64,000 bases of DNA from the NCBI RefSeq assembly GCF_010500835.1, contig NZ_JAAAMJ010000018.1:1-64000 (forward strand), read 5' to 3'. Positions 46,753-56,722 of the stretch are shown one piece after another. The notes beneath the pieces are model-generated. The model made no database searches and had not been told where the DNA came from. It was given only the letters and a program-made list of their open reading frames with translations. Positions within the stretch are counted from its first letter, which is position 1. Every line of letters begins with the position of its first letter. This stretch comes from Aurantimonas aggregata. GTDB taxonomy: Bacteria; Pseudomonadota; Alphaproteobacteria; Rhizobiales; Rhizobiaceae. The translations under genes were made by a program, and so were the position numbers.

Positions 46753-49200
46753 ATGATCAGACTGCTCGGCTATTTCTTCGGGATAGGCGCGGTGTTCTTC
46801 CTCCTCGTCGCCGGCGGCATCGCCTGGTACCTGGAGCGGACGGCGCAAGACCTGCCCGACTATCAGGTCCTGGCGAATTACGAGCCGCCGGTGACGACGC
46901 GGGTGCATGCCTCGGACGGCTCGCTGATGGCCGAATACGCGCGCCAGCGGCGGCTTTTCCTGCCGATCCAGGCGATTCCGAATCTCGTCAAGAACGCCTT
47001 CCTCTCGGCCGAGGACAAGAATTTCTACAGCCATCCCGGCATCGACATCGAGGGCGTGGCGCGCGCCGTGCTGGTGCTGGCCAAGGGCGGTCGCATGCAG
47101 GGCGCCTCGACGATTACGCAGCAGGTGGCGAAGAACTTCCTCCTGACCAACGAACGGACCTTCGATCGCAAGATCAAGGAGGCGATCCTGTCGCTGCGGA
47201 TCGAGCAGGCCTATTCCAAGGACAAGATCCTCGAGCTCTACCTCAACGAGATCTATCTCGGCCTCGGCGCCTACGGCGTCGCTGCCGCATCGCTCGCCTA
47301 TTTCGACAAGTCGGTGAACGAGCTCACCGTCGAGGAGGCGGCCTATCTGGCCGCGCTCCCCAAGGCGCCCGAGAACTACAACCCGTTCCGCAACACCGAC
47401 AGCGCCCTGGAGCGCCGCAACTGGGTCATCGACCAGATGACCTCGAACGGCTTCATCGAAGTGGCCGAGGCGCAGGAAGCGCAAGGCAAGCCGCTCGACG
47501 TCAATCCGCGCCCGACCGGCACCTACCTCGCGTCGTCGGAATTCTTCACCGAGGACGTGCGCCGCGAGATCGTTCAGCGCTACGGCGTCGATGCCCTCTA
47601 CGAAGGCGGTCTCTCGGTCCGTACCACGCTCGACCCAGACCTTCAGGCGCATGCCCGCACCGCTTTGCACCACGGGCTGGTGACGTTCGACCAGGCCCGC
47701 GGATTCCGCGGACCGGTGACGCATGTCGACGTCGGCAGCGACTGGGGGGCGGCGATCGACAAGGTCGAGCCGCTGGCCGACGTGCCGGAATGGCGCCTCG
47801 CAGTCGTGCTCTCGACCGAATCCGAACGCGTCGACATCGGGCTTCAGCCGCCCCGCGGCATGTCCGGAGCCAGGGGCGCCGAGCGCGAGATCGGGACGAT
47901 CGCGCTGCCGGACATGAAATGGGCGCTCCGCCTCAACACCGAAGAGCGCAAGGGTACCGTTCGGACCGCCGCAGAAGTGCTGTCGCGCGGTGACGTGGTC
48001 TACGTCCAGTCGAAGGGCGAGGGGACGGCCTGGCTGCTGCGCCAGCCGCCGAAGGTGCAGGGTGCCCTGGTTTCGATGGAGCCGTCGACCGGCCGCGTCG
48101 TCGCCATGGTCGGCGGGTTCTCGTTCGCCGAATCCGAGTTCAACCGCGCGTCGCAGGCCTATCGGCAGCCGGGTTCCTCGTTCAAGCCGTTCGTTTATGC
48201 CGCTGCGCTGGACAATGGCTATACGCCGGCATCGGTCGTGCTCGACGCGCCGATCTCGCTGCCGGATGGCAATGGCGGGTTCTGGGAGCCGTCGAACTAC
48301 GGCGGTGGCTCGGCCGGTCCCTCGACGCTGCGTCTCGGCATCGAGAAGAGCCGCAACCTGATGACGGTGCGCCTCGCCAAGGACATGGGCATGGATCTCG
48401 TCGCCCAGTATGCCGAGCGCTTCGGCATCTACGACAAGCTCTTGCCCTACCTGCCGATGGCGCTCGGTGCCGGCGAGACGACCGTGCTGCGCATGGTGTC
48501 GGCGTATGCGGTCATCGCCAATGGCGGGCGTTCGCTGCAGCCCTCGCTCATCGACCGGGTGCAGGATCGCTACGGCCGCACCATCCTGAAGCACGACCAG
48601 CGCCAGTGCGCCGAGTGCAACGTCGGCGACTACAATGGCCAGGCCGAACCTCAACTGGTGGACGAGCGCAACCAGGTCCTCGATCCGATGACCGCCTACC
48701 AGATCACCTCGATGATGGAAGGTGTCGTCCAGCGCGGCACGGCCACGCGGGTCAAGGAAGTCGGCGTACCGATCGCCGGCAAGACCGGGACGACCAACGA
48801 CGAGAAGGACGTGTGGTTCGTCGGCTTTACGCCGGATCTCGTGACCGGCGTCTTCATCGGCTACGACAACCCGCAGCCGATGGGCGACGGCGCCACTGGT
48901 GGCGGGCTCGCCGCACCGGTGTTCGTCGAGTTCATGAAGCACGCCGTCGAGGGGCAGACGCCGGTCGAGTTCAAGGCCCCCGAGGGCATGGAACTGATTG
49001 CCGTGAACCGCACGACCGGCATGCGTGCCGAGGGCACCGGCGCCGACGTCATCATGGAGGCGTTCAAGCCCGGGACGGGTCCGTCCGATGCCTACGAGAT
49101 CATCGGCATGGACGAGGTCGCCTCGGACTTCGGCACCGGCGAGGTGTCGCAGGAGGCCGAGCAAGCGATCGTCCAGGGCGGCGGCGGCGGCCTGTTCTAG
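46753..49200 (+). CDS. mrcA: Bifunctional penicillin-binding protein 1A
   Basis: Class A PBP of 815 residues that polymerises glycan strands and crosslinks peptides. A cytoplasmic tip and one membrane helix (about residues 5-26) lead to the GT51 domain with catalytic Glu87 in LSAEDKNFYSHPGID and QGASTITQQVAKN. The region around residues 330-420 resembles the OB insertion of PBP1a. The transpeptidase has S475 in GSSFKPFVYA, the SxN-like segment, and K677 in GKTGTTND. It ends with a glycine run (GGGGGLF). Located after the amidase, coupling wall cleavage and synthesis. ponA is the alternative name. Confidence 0.95.
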   Translation: MIRLLGYFFGIGAVFFLLVAGGIAWYLERTAQDLPDYQVLANYEPPVTTRVHASDGSLMAEYARQRRLFLPIQAIPNLVKNAFLSAEDKNFYSHPGIDIEGVARAVLVLAKGGRMQGASTITQQVAKNFLLTNERTFDRKIKEAILSLRIEQAYSKDKILELYLNEIYLGLGAYGVAAASLAYFDKSVNELTVEEAAYLAALPKAPENYNPFRNTDSALERRNWVIDQMTSNGFIEVAEAQEAQGKPLDVNPRPTGTYLASSEFFTEDVRREIVQRYGVDALYEGGLSVRTTLDPDLQAHARTALHHGLVTFDQARGFRGPVTHVDVGSDWGAAIDKVEPLADVPEWRLAVVLSTESERVDIGLQPPRGMSGARGAEREIGTIALPDMKWALRLNTEERKGTVRTAAEVLSRGDVVYVQSKGEGTAWLLRQPPKVQGALVSMEPSTGRVVAMVGGFSFAESEFNRASQAYRQPGSSFKPFVYAAALDNGYTPASVVLDAPISLPDGNGGFWEPSNYGGGSAGPSTLRLGIEKSRNLMTVRLAKDMGMDLVAQYAERFGIYDKLLPYLPMALGAGETTVLRMVSAYAVIANGGRSLQPSLIDRVQDRYGRTILKHDQRQCAECNVGDYNGQAEPQLVDERNQVLDPMTAYQITSMMEGVVQRGTATRVKEVGVPIAGKTGTTNDEKDVWFVGFTPDLVTGVFIGYDNPQPMGDGATGGGLAAPVFVEFMKHAVEGQTPVEFKAPEGMELIAVNRTTGMRAEGTGADVIMEAFKPGTGPSDAYEIIGMDEVASDFGTGEVSQEAEQAIVQGGGGGLF

Positions 49201-49334
49201 CCATCTGAACCGAACGGCGTTATAGACGCCGCCGGCGACGCAGGCTTCGGCCGGTGTCGCCGGACCGAAGCGCGGTCGCGGCCCGAAGCCCGACGTCGCG
49301 TGATTGATCAGCATGAACCTCAGGAGATGGCGGC

Positions 49335-50463
49335 GTGCGAGCCGAGATCGAGACCATTGTCGACGAGACCAAGCAGGCCGTAAGCCTGCTGAGGAGGCAT
49401 CTTTGACTGGGATAGCTCCCTCAGGCGTCTCGACCATCTGAACAACAAGGCCGAGGATCCCACCATCTGGGACGATCCGGCCGAGGCGCAGGCGCTGATG
49501 CGCGAGCGCCAGCAGCTCGAGACCTCCGTCGCTTCCATCCGCCGTCTCGAGCAGACGATCGCCGACAGCGTCGAACTCATCGCCATGGGCGAAGAGGAGG
49601 GCGATCCGGACATCGTTTCGGAGGCTGAAAAAGCGATTCGCGACGTCAAGACCGAAGTCGCCAAGCGCCAGATCGAGACGCTGCTGTCCGGCGAGGCCGA
49701 TGCCAACGACACCTATGTCGAAGTGCATTCGGGCGCCGGCGGAACCGAGAGTCAGGACTGGGCGGCGATGCTGCAGCGCATGTACATGCGCTGGGCGGAG
49801 CGGTCCGGCATGAAGGTCGAGGTGCTCGAAGAGCACGCGGGCGAAGAGGCCGGCATCAAGTCGGCGACGCTCTTGTTCAAGGGCCACAACGCCTACGGCT
49901 GGATGAAGACCGAATCCGGCGTCCACCGGCTGGTTCGGATCTCGCCCTATGACAGCCAGGCGCGGCGCCACACCTCGTTCGCCTCGGTCTGGGTCTATCC
50001 GGTCGTCGACGATTCGATCGAGATCGACGTGTCGGAATCGGACGTGCGCATCGATACCTACCGGGCGTCGGGCTCCGGCGGGCAGCACATCAACACCACG
50101 GACTCGGCGGTGCGCATCACCCATCTGGCGACCGGCATCGCGGTGTCGTGCCAGGCCGAGCGGTCGCAGCACAAGAACAAGGCCAAGGCCTGGGAAATGC
50201 TGCGCTCGCGCCTCTACGAGGAAGAGCTGAAGCGGCGCGAGGAGGCGGCCAGCGCCACCGAAGCGTCAAAGAGCGACATCGGCTGGGGCCACCAGATCCG
50301 CTCCTACGTGCTGCAGCCCTACCAGATGGTGAAGGATCTGCGGACGGGGGTCGAATGCACCTCGCCGCAGGACGTGCTGGATGGCGACATCGACGAGTTC
50401 ATGGAAGCGGCCCTGGCACACCGCGTCCGTGGCGGCGACGAAGCCGCCGGCGATCTCGACTGA
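49335..50463 (+). CDS. prfB: Peptide chain release factor 2, programmed +1 frameshift
   Basis: Class 1 release factor for UGA/UAA. A GTG start at 49335 (AGGAG eight bases before) gives 23 codons, then an in-frame UGA at 49404-49406. The ribosome must slip +1 at CTT-TGA-C to read on from GAC at 49405 to the stop at 50463, giving about 375 residues, normal for RF2. Domain 2 has the recognition tripeptide region [14 protein letters not shown] and the peptidyl hydrolysis motif GSGGQHINT. Without the shift only a 23-residue peptide is made; levels of RF2 itself control the shift. A terminator follows. Confidence 0.96.
49392..49407 (+). promoter_or_regulatory. prfB programmed frameshift site
   Basis: AGGAGG (49392-49397), an internal Shine-Dalgarno-like element, lies three bases before CTT-TGA-C (49401-49407). 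This is the classic RF2 autoregulatory site: slow termination at UGA lets the ribosome slip one base forward on CUUU. Confidence 0.95.
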
Positions 50464-50472
50464 GGCAGGAAA

Positions 50473-50497
50473 GGGGGGCTGTTCGGCCCCTCTTTTC
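50473..50497 (+). terminator. Intrinsic terminator of prfB
   Basis: GGGGGC (50474-50479) pairs with GCCCCT (50486-50491), with one G-T pair, around a TGTTCG loop, followed by TCTTTTC. It starts ten bases after the prfB stop, immediately before the end of the convergent M23 gene. Confidence 0.75.
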
Positions 50498-50499
50498 GT

Positions 50500-51786
50500 T
50501 CAGGAGACCGTGCCGATCCGGTCGCCGATGCGGAAGAAGCGTTCCGGGTCGACCGCGTTGCCGCCGCGGCGGATCTCGTAATGCAGATGCGGACCGGTAC
50601 TGCGCCCGGTGGAGCCGACCGCACCGATCGGCGCGCCCTTGGCGATTTCCTGGCCGACCCGGACGCTGATCCTCGACAGGTGGCCGTAGCGCGTGGTGAT
50701 GCCGCGGTCGTGGTCGATCTCGACCATGTTGCCGTAACCACCGGCGCGGCCGGCCCGGACGATTTTTCCGGGGGCGGACGCCGTCACGGGCGTGCCCTGA
50801 GGCAGGGCATAGTCGACGCCGGCATGCAGCGCGGTGCGGCCCAGAAACGGATCCGGCCTGACGCCGTAGGTACTGGAAACGTAGCGGTGCGCCATCGGCG
50901 GGGTCAGCGGCAGGCTGGCGGCGAGCGAGCCGACCGCTTGCAGGGCCGTCAAGGCCGTGTCGAGTTCGGAAACCGTCGCGTCGAAATCGAATCCGGCGGG
51001 CACCGGCTCGAACGGGCCGCCGGTTGCCGCCTCCGGTGCGCTGTCGCCGAGCGCGATGCCGGCCGTCTTGAGGGCGGTTGCGATTTTCACGGTCCGCACC
51101 CGCGCGGAATCGGCAAGGCGCTGCAACTCGGCAATCTGGTGAAACTCGACCATGTCGATTGCCCGGCCGATCTCGCGAAGCGTGGCATCGGCGACATGTC
51201 CATTCGCGGGGCGCTCATCGGTCGTGATCGATCCCGTGCGCAGGTCCTGATCGACATTCCCGCCGAGAGACCCTGCCCGCCCGCCGTTGTCTGTCGCGGG
51301 CACGATGTCGGCCGAGAGTTCCGGCTCTTCCGCGAGCGCCGGCTTCGCGGTCGGCAGCGGCACGGGTTTGGCGATCAGCCCCGATGCCTCGGCACGATTG
51401 AAGAGCGGCAGCAGCCTGTCGTAGCGAGCCGCCAGTTCCTCCTGCTGTCCCAGGAGGACGTCGACCTTGGTCTCCACCAGCCGCTGCGACAGGGCATGGC
51501 GGCTGGTGAGCGAATCGACCTGCGTCCGCAGCGCCGCGATCCGCTGCTCGTACTCACGCTGCAGCGACATTCGGGCATCCACAGCGGGAGCGCTCTTCTG
51601 GCTCTGCAGCATATACCAGGTGGGCGTCGCGACGGCCGCGACGGCGAGCGTCGCCGCCAGTGCCACGCCGACGGCCAGACGACGCGGGGTGATGGTGAAA
51701 TGACGGACCTCATCGCCACGGGCGATGATCACGGTGTGCGCCTGCCGGAACGCGCCGAATGTCCGGTCGTGTCGTGCTGCTGCCAT
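50500..51786 (-). CDS. M23 family metallopeptidase, membrane-anchored
   Basis: A 428-residue LytM-domain protein. The N terminus is cytoplasmic, with one membrane helix at about residues 38-58. A coiled-coil region (about 75-135, REYEQRIAALRTQVDSLTSR) and a linker lead to the C-terminal peptidase M23 domain: HAGVDYALPQGTPV and GHLS with the last ligand in TGPHLHYEIRR. The metal ligands (HxxxD, HxH) are present, so it may be an active endopeptidase. Such proteins take part in cell-wall remodelling and division. Confidence 0.9.
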   Translation of the reverse strand: MAAARHDRTFGAFRQAHTVIIARGDEVRHFTITPRRLAVGVALAATLAVAAVATPTWYMLQSQKSAPAVDARMSLQREYEQRIAALRTQVDSLTSRHALSQRLVETKVDVLLGQQEELAARYDRLLPLFNRAEASGLIAKPVPLPTAKPALAEEPELSADIVPATDNGGRAGSLGGNVDQDLRTGSITTDERPANGHVADATLREIGRAIDMVEFHQIAELQRLADSARVRTVKIATALKTAGIALGDSAPEAATGGPFEPVPAGFDFDATVSELDTALTALQAVGSLAASLPLTPPMAHRYVSSTYGVRPDPFLGRTALHAGVDYALPQGTPVTASAPGKIVRAGRAGGYGNMVEIDHDRGITTRYGHLSRISVRVGQEIAKGAPIGAVGSTGRSTGPHLHYEIRRGGNAVDPERFFRIGDRIGTVS

Positions 51787-51881
51787 CGTCCAATCCGGGG
51801 GTCGATGCAGGAGAAGTCCCTGCGGCTGACGGTTGGATTAGAGATCGTTAGGGTTAACAATCCGTCTGCTGAGCCGCGCGA

Positions 51882-52718
51882 TCAGCGCGAAAGTGGCGAC
51901 AGAGCACGATAAAAAGTCGGCGTCAGGCCGGCCTCGGCGCGGGCCCGGTCGTTGAACGGCGCCTTCACCTCGCCGCGGAAACAGGCGCGTACCAGCTCCT
52001 GGAATCGCTCGGCGGGATTGTGCCCCTGGCGGGCGCAGAGGAACCGGAACCACTTGGCGCCGATCGCCACGTGCTTCTTCTCGTCGTTGTAGATGATCTC
52101 GAGGATCGCAGCCGTTTCGCGGTCGCCGACGGCGTGGAGCTTTTCCAGCAGCGACGGCGTCACGTCGAGGCCGCGGGCTTCGAGAATCAGCGGCACGACG
52201 GCCAGCCTGGCGCCGAGATCGTGGGACGTCGCTTCCACCGCCTGCCACAGGCCATCATGGGCGGGCAGGGCACCGTAGTGCGAATCGAGCTCCGCCAGCC
52301 GCCGGGACAAAAGGCCGAAATGCTTGGCCTCCTCCTGTGCCACAGTCATCCAACCATCGAAGAACGAGCGCGGCACCTTCTCGGCGGCAAAGCGCGCGAC
52401 GATGTCGAGCGCAAGGTCGATGGCGTTCAGCTCGATATGGGCGAGGGCATGGATCATCGCGATGCGTCCGGCCGGCGTATGGACGGAGCGGCGCTTGACG
52501 GTGCGGGGCGAGACGAGCATCGGCTCGGCGGGCCGGCCCGGGCGGTCGGGCAGTGCCGGGTCGGTCGGCGCGTGGACGCCGAGCCGCCGGCCGAACCACA
52601 GCCGGCAGGCGGTGTTGGTGCGCTCGACCTTGCGATCGAGATCGGCCTCAAGCAGCGCCTCGATCGCTGCCTGACGGAGCGTCGACGGCATCCGGTCGAT
52701 GGCGCCGGTATCGCTCAT
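51882..52718 (-). CDS. Ferritin-like domain protein, DUF455
   Basis: A 278-residue helical protein of the DUF455 group, ferritin-like superfamily. Candidate metal ligands are seen in AHIELNAIDLALD, AQEEAKHFGLLSRR and the IYNDEKKHVAIGAKWF stretch, giving the ExxH pairs of a di-iron site. The reaction is not known. The start overlaps the stop of bcp by four bases, so it is co-transcribed with the peroxiredoxin, which hints at oxidative or iron stress. Confidence 0.87.
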   Translation of the reverse strand: MSDTGAIDRMPSTLRQAAIEALLEADLDRKVERTNTACRLWFGRRLGVHAPTDPALPDRPGRPAEPMLVSPRTVKRRSVHTPAGRIAMIHALAHIELNAIDLALDIVARFAAEKVPRSFFDGWMTVAQEEAKHFGLLSRRLAELDSHYGALPAHDGLWQAVEATSHDLGARLAVVPLILEARGLDVTPSLLEKLHAVGDRETAAILEIIYNDEKKHVAIGAKWFRFLCARQGHNPAERFQELVRACFRGEVKAPFNDRARAEAGLTPTFYRALSPLSR

Positions 52719-53191
52719 GCGTCGGCGGCCATCTGCCGCGCGGCTTCAAGAACTTCCTCGGCGTGGCCCGGCACCTTCACCTTCGGCCACAGGCGGACGA
52801 TGGTCCCTGCCTTGTCGACCAGAGCGGTGGCCCGGTCGACGCCCATGTATTTGCGCCCGTACATGCTCTTTTCGACCCACAGGCCGAACGCACCGATCAG
52901 CGACTTCTCCTCATCCGACAGGAGACGGACCTGCAGATCGTGCTTGTCGCGGAACTTGCCGTGCTTCTTGACCGGATCGGGCGAGACACCGAATACCGGC
53001 ACGCCGATCGCGTCGAACTCCGGCTTGAGCGCCCCGAACTCGACAGCTTCGAGCGTGCATCCGGACGTATCGTCCTTCGGGTAGAAATAGAGGACAAAGC
53101 CCTTGCCCTTCATCTGTTCGAGCGAGACGATCTCGCCTCGATCGTCGGGCAGGGAGAAGTCAGGGCAGGGATCGCCCACGGAAAGCGCCAT
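52715..53191 (-). CDS. bcp: Thioredoxin-dependent peroxiredoxin, Bcp type
   Basis: Peroxidase of 158 residues that reduces hydroperoxides. The peroxidatic cysteine is in YFYPKDDTSGCTLEA (about residue 45). The second cysteine five residues on, found in E. coli Bcp, is absent (EAVEF), so it should work as a 1-Cys or atypical form; another Cys lies at position 9 (GDPCPDFSLPD). The Arg and C-terminal KVPGHAEEVL are typical. The start at 53191 gives MALSVGDPCPDF; the longer open frame upstream is arginine-rich and ignored. Coupled to the DUF455 gene. Confidence 0.94.
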   Translation of the reverse strand: MALSVGDPCPDFSLPDDRGEIVSLEQMKGKGFVLYFYPKDDTSGCTLEAVEFGALKPEFDAIGVPVFGVSPDPVKKHGKFRDKHDLQVRLLSDEEKSLIGAFGLWVEKSMYGRKYMGVDRATALVDKAGTIVRLWPKVKVPGHAEEVLEAARQMAADA

Positions 53192-53445
53192 GAAGTCATC
53201 CTTTCGGCATAATGGGGAACGACGGAAGGCCATGTCGAACAGATCGGCATCGATCTGCAAGTCGCGAAAGGAGCGACATGCAGTCACCGGCAGCAGACCG
53301 ACCCGCTTTGCCCGGGTTCCGATGATTTCCGGCCGTTGCCTGACGCGTTCAGGCCGGCGATGAAAGGACCTGCCGGCGTGCGGCCAAGCCTGCAATCAGC
53401 GTCAAACGCCAGTGAGGTCCGCTTATACGCCCGCGTGCGGTCCCG

Positions 53446-56400
53446 ATGAAGGCTGCCATCCGGCTGCTGGCGGGAATCGCCAGCTTCGCGGTCATCCTGC
53501 TCGTCGTCGCGGCCGCGGCCATCGCCCTGCTGCTCTGGACGGACACGGGACAGGAGATACTCGAGGCGCAGACCGAGCGGATCATCTCGACGGCACTCGG
53601 TCCCGATTTCATCGTCGAGATGGACCGGCAGCGGGTCGGGTTCGACGCCAGTGCCGGTCTCGGTCTGCGTTTCGCGGATGTGACACTGCGCGACAGGGCC
53701 AGCGGCGCGGTCGTGGCGACTGCAGACCGGATCGGGGTGGGCATCGGTCTGGGGGCGCTCTTCGACGACGGGCTCGTCGTCGACCGGGTAGGGGTCTCGG
53801 GCGTCCGCATCGCTTCGGAGATTATCAACGCCAAGCCTTCAGGCGCGCTGCCCACGCCCGCGACGATATTCGCTTCCCTCGGCCGATCGATTCGCGATCT
53901 CGACAGGACGGGACTGAGACGGCTGAGGGTTTCCGATCTCTCTGTCATCGATGCCCCCGAGATTGGCGGGATTTCCGAACTGACGATCCGGAAAACCGGA
54001 GACGGGCGTTTCACGCTCGAGACGAACGGGACGTTCGGCGAGCAGGCGGTTGCAGCATCCGGAGAGGTGCAGCTTGACGCGGCGGGCCGAGAGCTTTCGG
54101 GGCTGGAATTTGAAACTTCCCGAGTGACGCTCGGGACCGACACCAGTCAGCCGCCGAGCGAATCGCCCGCTCCTGATATCCACATTCCCGCGACGTTGCG
54201 CGTGACGATGCGTAGCGACGGCGCGGGCCGCGAACTAGTTGCGACGGTCACCATGAAGGACGGCACGTTTCGCGGCCGCCAAGCGGTGGACATTCCCTCG
54301 GCATCCCTGAGCTTGGCAATCCACGAGGACGGTGACGAAATCGTCCTGAAGGATGGGGCGTTTGATTTAGGCGACGCACACGCGGAATTCGGCGGCCGGA
54401 TTGGCCTCGTTGCCGATGCGGACGGCGCTCTACCGGTGCAGATCGCGACGACGCGGCTGACGTCGACCATCGGCAGTGACACGGGACCTGTCCGGTCGGC
54501 CATGTTCGGTCTTGAAGGTTCGGTCCGGACCGCCACGGGGCGGATCGATCTGGAGCATCTGGCGCTGCGGGTCGGTGCCGGCGAGCTTTCCGGGCACGGG
54601 GCGGTCAGCGGCTTCGAGCCCACCGACCGGCTGACGTTGAGGATGGACGCGAACGACCTGGCGGTACCCGACGTCAAGGCGTTCTGGCCGTTCTTCCTGG
54701 CCGACGGCGCCCGCAACTGGGTGCTGGCCCATATCGATTCCGGTGGCTCGGTGACCAGCGGTTCGGTCGGCCTCGATCTCAGCATAGAGCGGCTTGGCGC
54801 GATCATGACGCCGGATTCCGGGCCGACCGAGGACGAATTCAAACTGGCGCTCGACCTCGCGGACGTGTCGTTCCGCACCATTGGCGAGATGCCGCTGGTG
54901 AAATCCGCCACGGGCCGTATCGATGCCAAGGGCAGCATGACCGTCGTCAGCATCGAATCTGCAGCGCTCCTCGATGAGGCGGACGTGATGATCTTGCCAT
55001 CGTCGATCGAATTCGGACGAACCGACGAGGGCACCGCGGCCCTTCTGTCACTGAACCTTGCCGGCGACGCGACGACCTTGCTGCAGTTGGCGAACCGCGA
55101 TCCGGTGCGGGCACTTCGCCAGACCGACTGGCAGCCCGACGAGGTGTCCGGGCGGGCCGAGCTCGGCGTCGGTGTCGCGTTCCATTTGCCGCGACCGCCC
55201 TTGCGGGCTGACCCGGCCGCGCCACAGACCGCCGGCTCGGTCCGGCTCGAAAGCTGGTCGGTCGTCGCCGATGTCGACGCCGTCGCGCTGAAGCGCCCGA
55301 TCGCCGGCCGCAGCATTTCGGCCATGACCGGCATCGTCAGCGTCGCCCCCGGTTCGGCAATCGGCGACGTCGAGGCGATGGTCGACGGCGTCCCGGCGAC
55401 GATCAACTTCTCGCAGCCGCTAGCACCGAACCCGGTGGGCGAGCCGAGCCTCACCGTCACCGCCTCGCTCGAGGGGGCGCAGGTCAAGACCCTGCTGCCG
55501 AAGCTCGGCGACATGCTGGACGGACCGGTCTCGGCGCGTCTTACCCGCTCCGGCGAGCGATTCCTCGGATCTGTGGATCTCGGTTCGGCGCGCCTGTCGG
55601 TGCCGGCGATCGGCTGGAGCAAGGGGCCGGGCGTGCCGGCGACACTCGATTTCGAGATGGCGATGGAGGGCGATCGGATCGTCCTGCCGACCGCGGAGCT
55701 GAAGGGCGAAGGTTTTTCGGCGCAGGGGACGGTCGAGCTGGACTCCGCCGGCCTGCGCCGGATGGAGCTGAGGCGTGCTGCCTTCAACCGCGACGATTCC
55801 GTCGCGGCGACGATCGAGCGAAGCGACTCGGGCTACGCGGTCACCGTGTCCGGCAGCAGCCTTGATGCGCGCGCCATGCTGGGACGCTTGAAGACGGATT
55901 GGTCGGGCTCGAGCGGAGGAGGCTCCGCCGGCAATCTGACCGTCTCGGTGAAGGTCGACCGGCTTCTGGGCTTCGATGGCGAGGAACTGCGCGATGCCGC
56001 CATCAGCTACCGTAACGGCGGCCGGGCTGGCCTTGCGACGTCGCTGACCGCCACGACGCCGCGCGGCAGCCCGGTGAGCCTGGCCGTCGAGCCGGGGGAG
56101 GTCGGGCGCGCCATCCGGCTCGACGCGGGAGATGCCGGCGCGCTGCTGCGCTTTGCCGGCCTGTACAAGCGCATGGCCGGCGGCTCGCTGGGGTTGCGGC
56201 TCACCGGCAACCCGGAGGGCAGGATCAGCGGCCCGCTGTCGCTCCGCGACTTCACGCTGGTTGACGAACCAAGGCTTGCCAGCCTCGTGGGTACATCTCG
56301 CGCCGACCCGAACAGCCTGGCCGGCGCGCTCGGGCGCGACCTCGAAGTGTCCCAGGCCTACTTTGATACCGCCTCGACGGGACTCTCCTGGGACGGCAAC

Positions 56401-56697
56401 CGGCTGGTCGCCTATGACGGCATCCTGCGCGGTCCGATCTTCGGCTCGAGCTTCGAGGGCGTGATCTACGACACCGCGCGGCAGATCGACATGTCCGGCT
56501 CGTTCATGCCGGCCTATGGCGTGAACCGGCTGTTCGGGGCGATCCCCTTCGTCGGCGGCATTCTCGGCAATGGCGCGGAAGGCGGGCTGATCGGGATCAC
56601 CTACCGCCTCGCGGGCCCGTTCGGCGACCCGACGCTCGCCGTCAATCCGATCTCGGCGATCGCGCCCGGGATCTTCCGGCGGATCTTCGAGTACTGA
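53446..56697 (+). CDS. AsmA/YhdP-like envelope protein (DUF3971)
   Basis: A 1083-residue protein with an N-terminal membrane helix (residues 8-30) and a long periplasmic part made of beta-rich repeats. It fits the DUF3971/AsmA-like group, whose E. coli member YhdP is thought to form a bridge carrying phospholipids to the outer membrane. The helix-adjacent AsmA-type start (LLLWTDTGQEILEAQTERIIS) and the C-terminal AsmA-like segment (RISGPLSLRDFTLVDEPRLA, GPFGDPTLAVNPISAIAPG) support this. No catalytic site is expected. Monocistronic-looking, convergent with tyrS. Confidence 0.85.
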   Translation: MKAAIRLLAGIASFAVILLVVAAAAIALLLWTDTGQEILEAQTERIISTALGPDFIVEMDRQRVGFDASAGLGLRFADVTLRDRASGAVVATADRIGVGIGLGALFDDGLVVDRVGVSGVRIASEIINAKPSGALPTPATIFASLGRSIRDLDRTGLRRLRVSDLSVIDAPEIGGISELTIRKTGDGRFTLETNGTFGEQAVAASGEVQLDAAGRELSGLEFETSRVTLGTDTSQPPSESPAPDIHIPATLRVTMRSDGAGRELVATVTMKDGTFRGRQAVDIPSASLSLAIHEDGDEIVLKDGAFDLGDAHAEFGGRIGLVADADGALPVQIATTRLTSTIGSDTGPVRSAMFGLEGSVRTATGRIDLEHLALRVGAGELSGHGAVSGFEPTDRLTLRMDANDLAVPDVKAFWPFFLADGARNWVLAHIDSGGSVTSGSVGLDLSIERLGAIMTPDSGPTEDEFKLALDLADVSFRTIGEMPLVKSATGRIDAKGSMTVVSIESAALLDEADVMILPSSIEFGRTDEGTAALLSLNLAGDATTLLQLANRDPVRALRQTDWQPDEVSGRAELGVGVAFHLPRPPLRADPAAPQTAGSVRLESWSVVADVDAVALKRPIAGRSISAMTGIVSVAPGSAIGDVEAMVDGVPATINFSQPLAPNPVGEPSLTVTASLEGAQVKTLLPKLGDMLDGPVSARLTRSGERFLGSVDLGSARLSVPAIGWSKGPGVPATLDFEMAMEGDRIVLPTAELKGEGFSAQGTVELDSAGLRRMELRRAAFNRDDSVAATIERSDSGYAVTVSGSSLDARAMLGRLKTDWSGSSGGGSAGNLTVSVKVDRLLGFDGEELRDAAISYRNGGRAGLATSLTATTPRGSPVSLAVEPGEVGRAIRLDAGDAGALLRFAGLYKRMAGGSLGLRLTGNPEGRISGPLSLRDFTLVDEPRLASLVGTSRADPNSLAGALGRDLEVSQAYFDTASTGLSWDGNRLVAYDGILRGPIFGSSFEGVIYDTARQIDMSGSFMPAYGVNRLFGAIPFVGGILGNGAEGGLIGITYRLAGPFGDPTLAVNPISAIAPGIFRRIFEY

Positions 56698-56722
56698 CCG
56701 ACGGCTGCGTCTGGCCTGGCGT

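Noticed and set aside
46693-50172. An 1159-codon open frame antisense to PBP1 and prfB
   Set aside because: It spans two well-supported genes on the other strand and shows no family signature.
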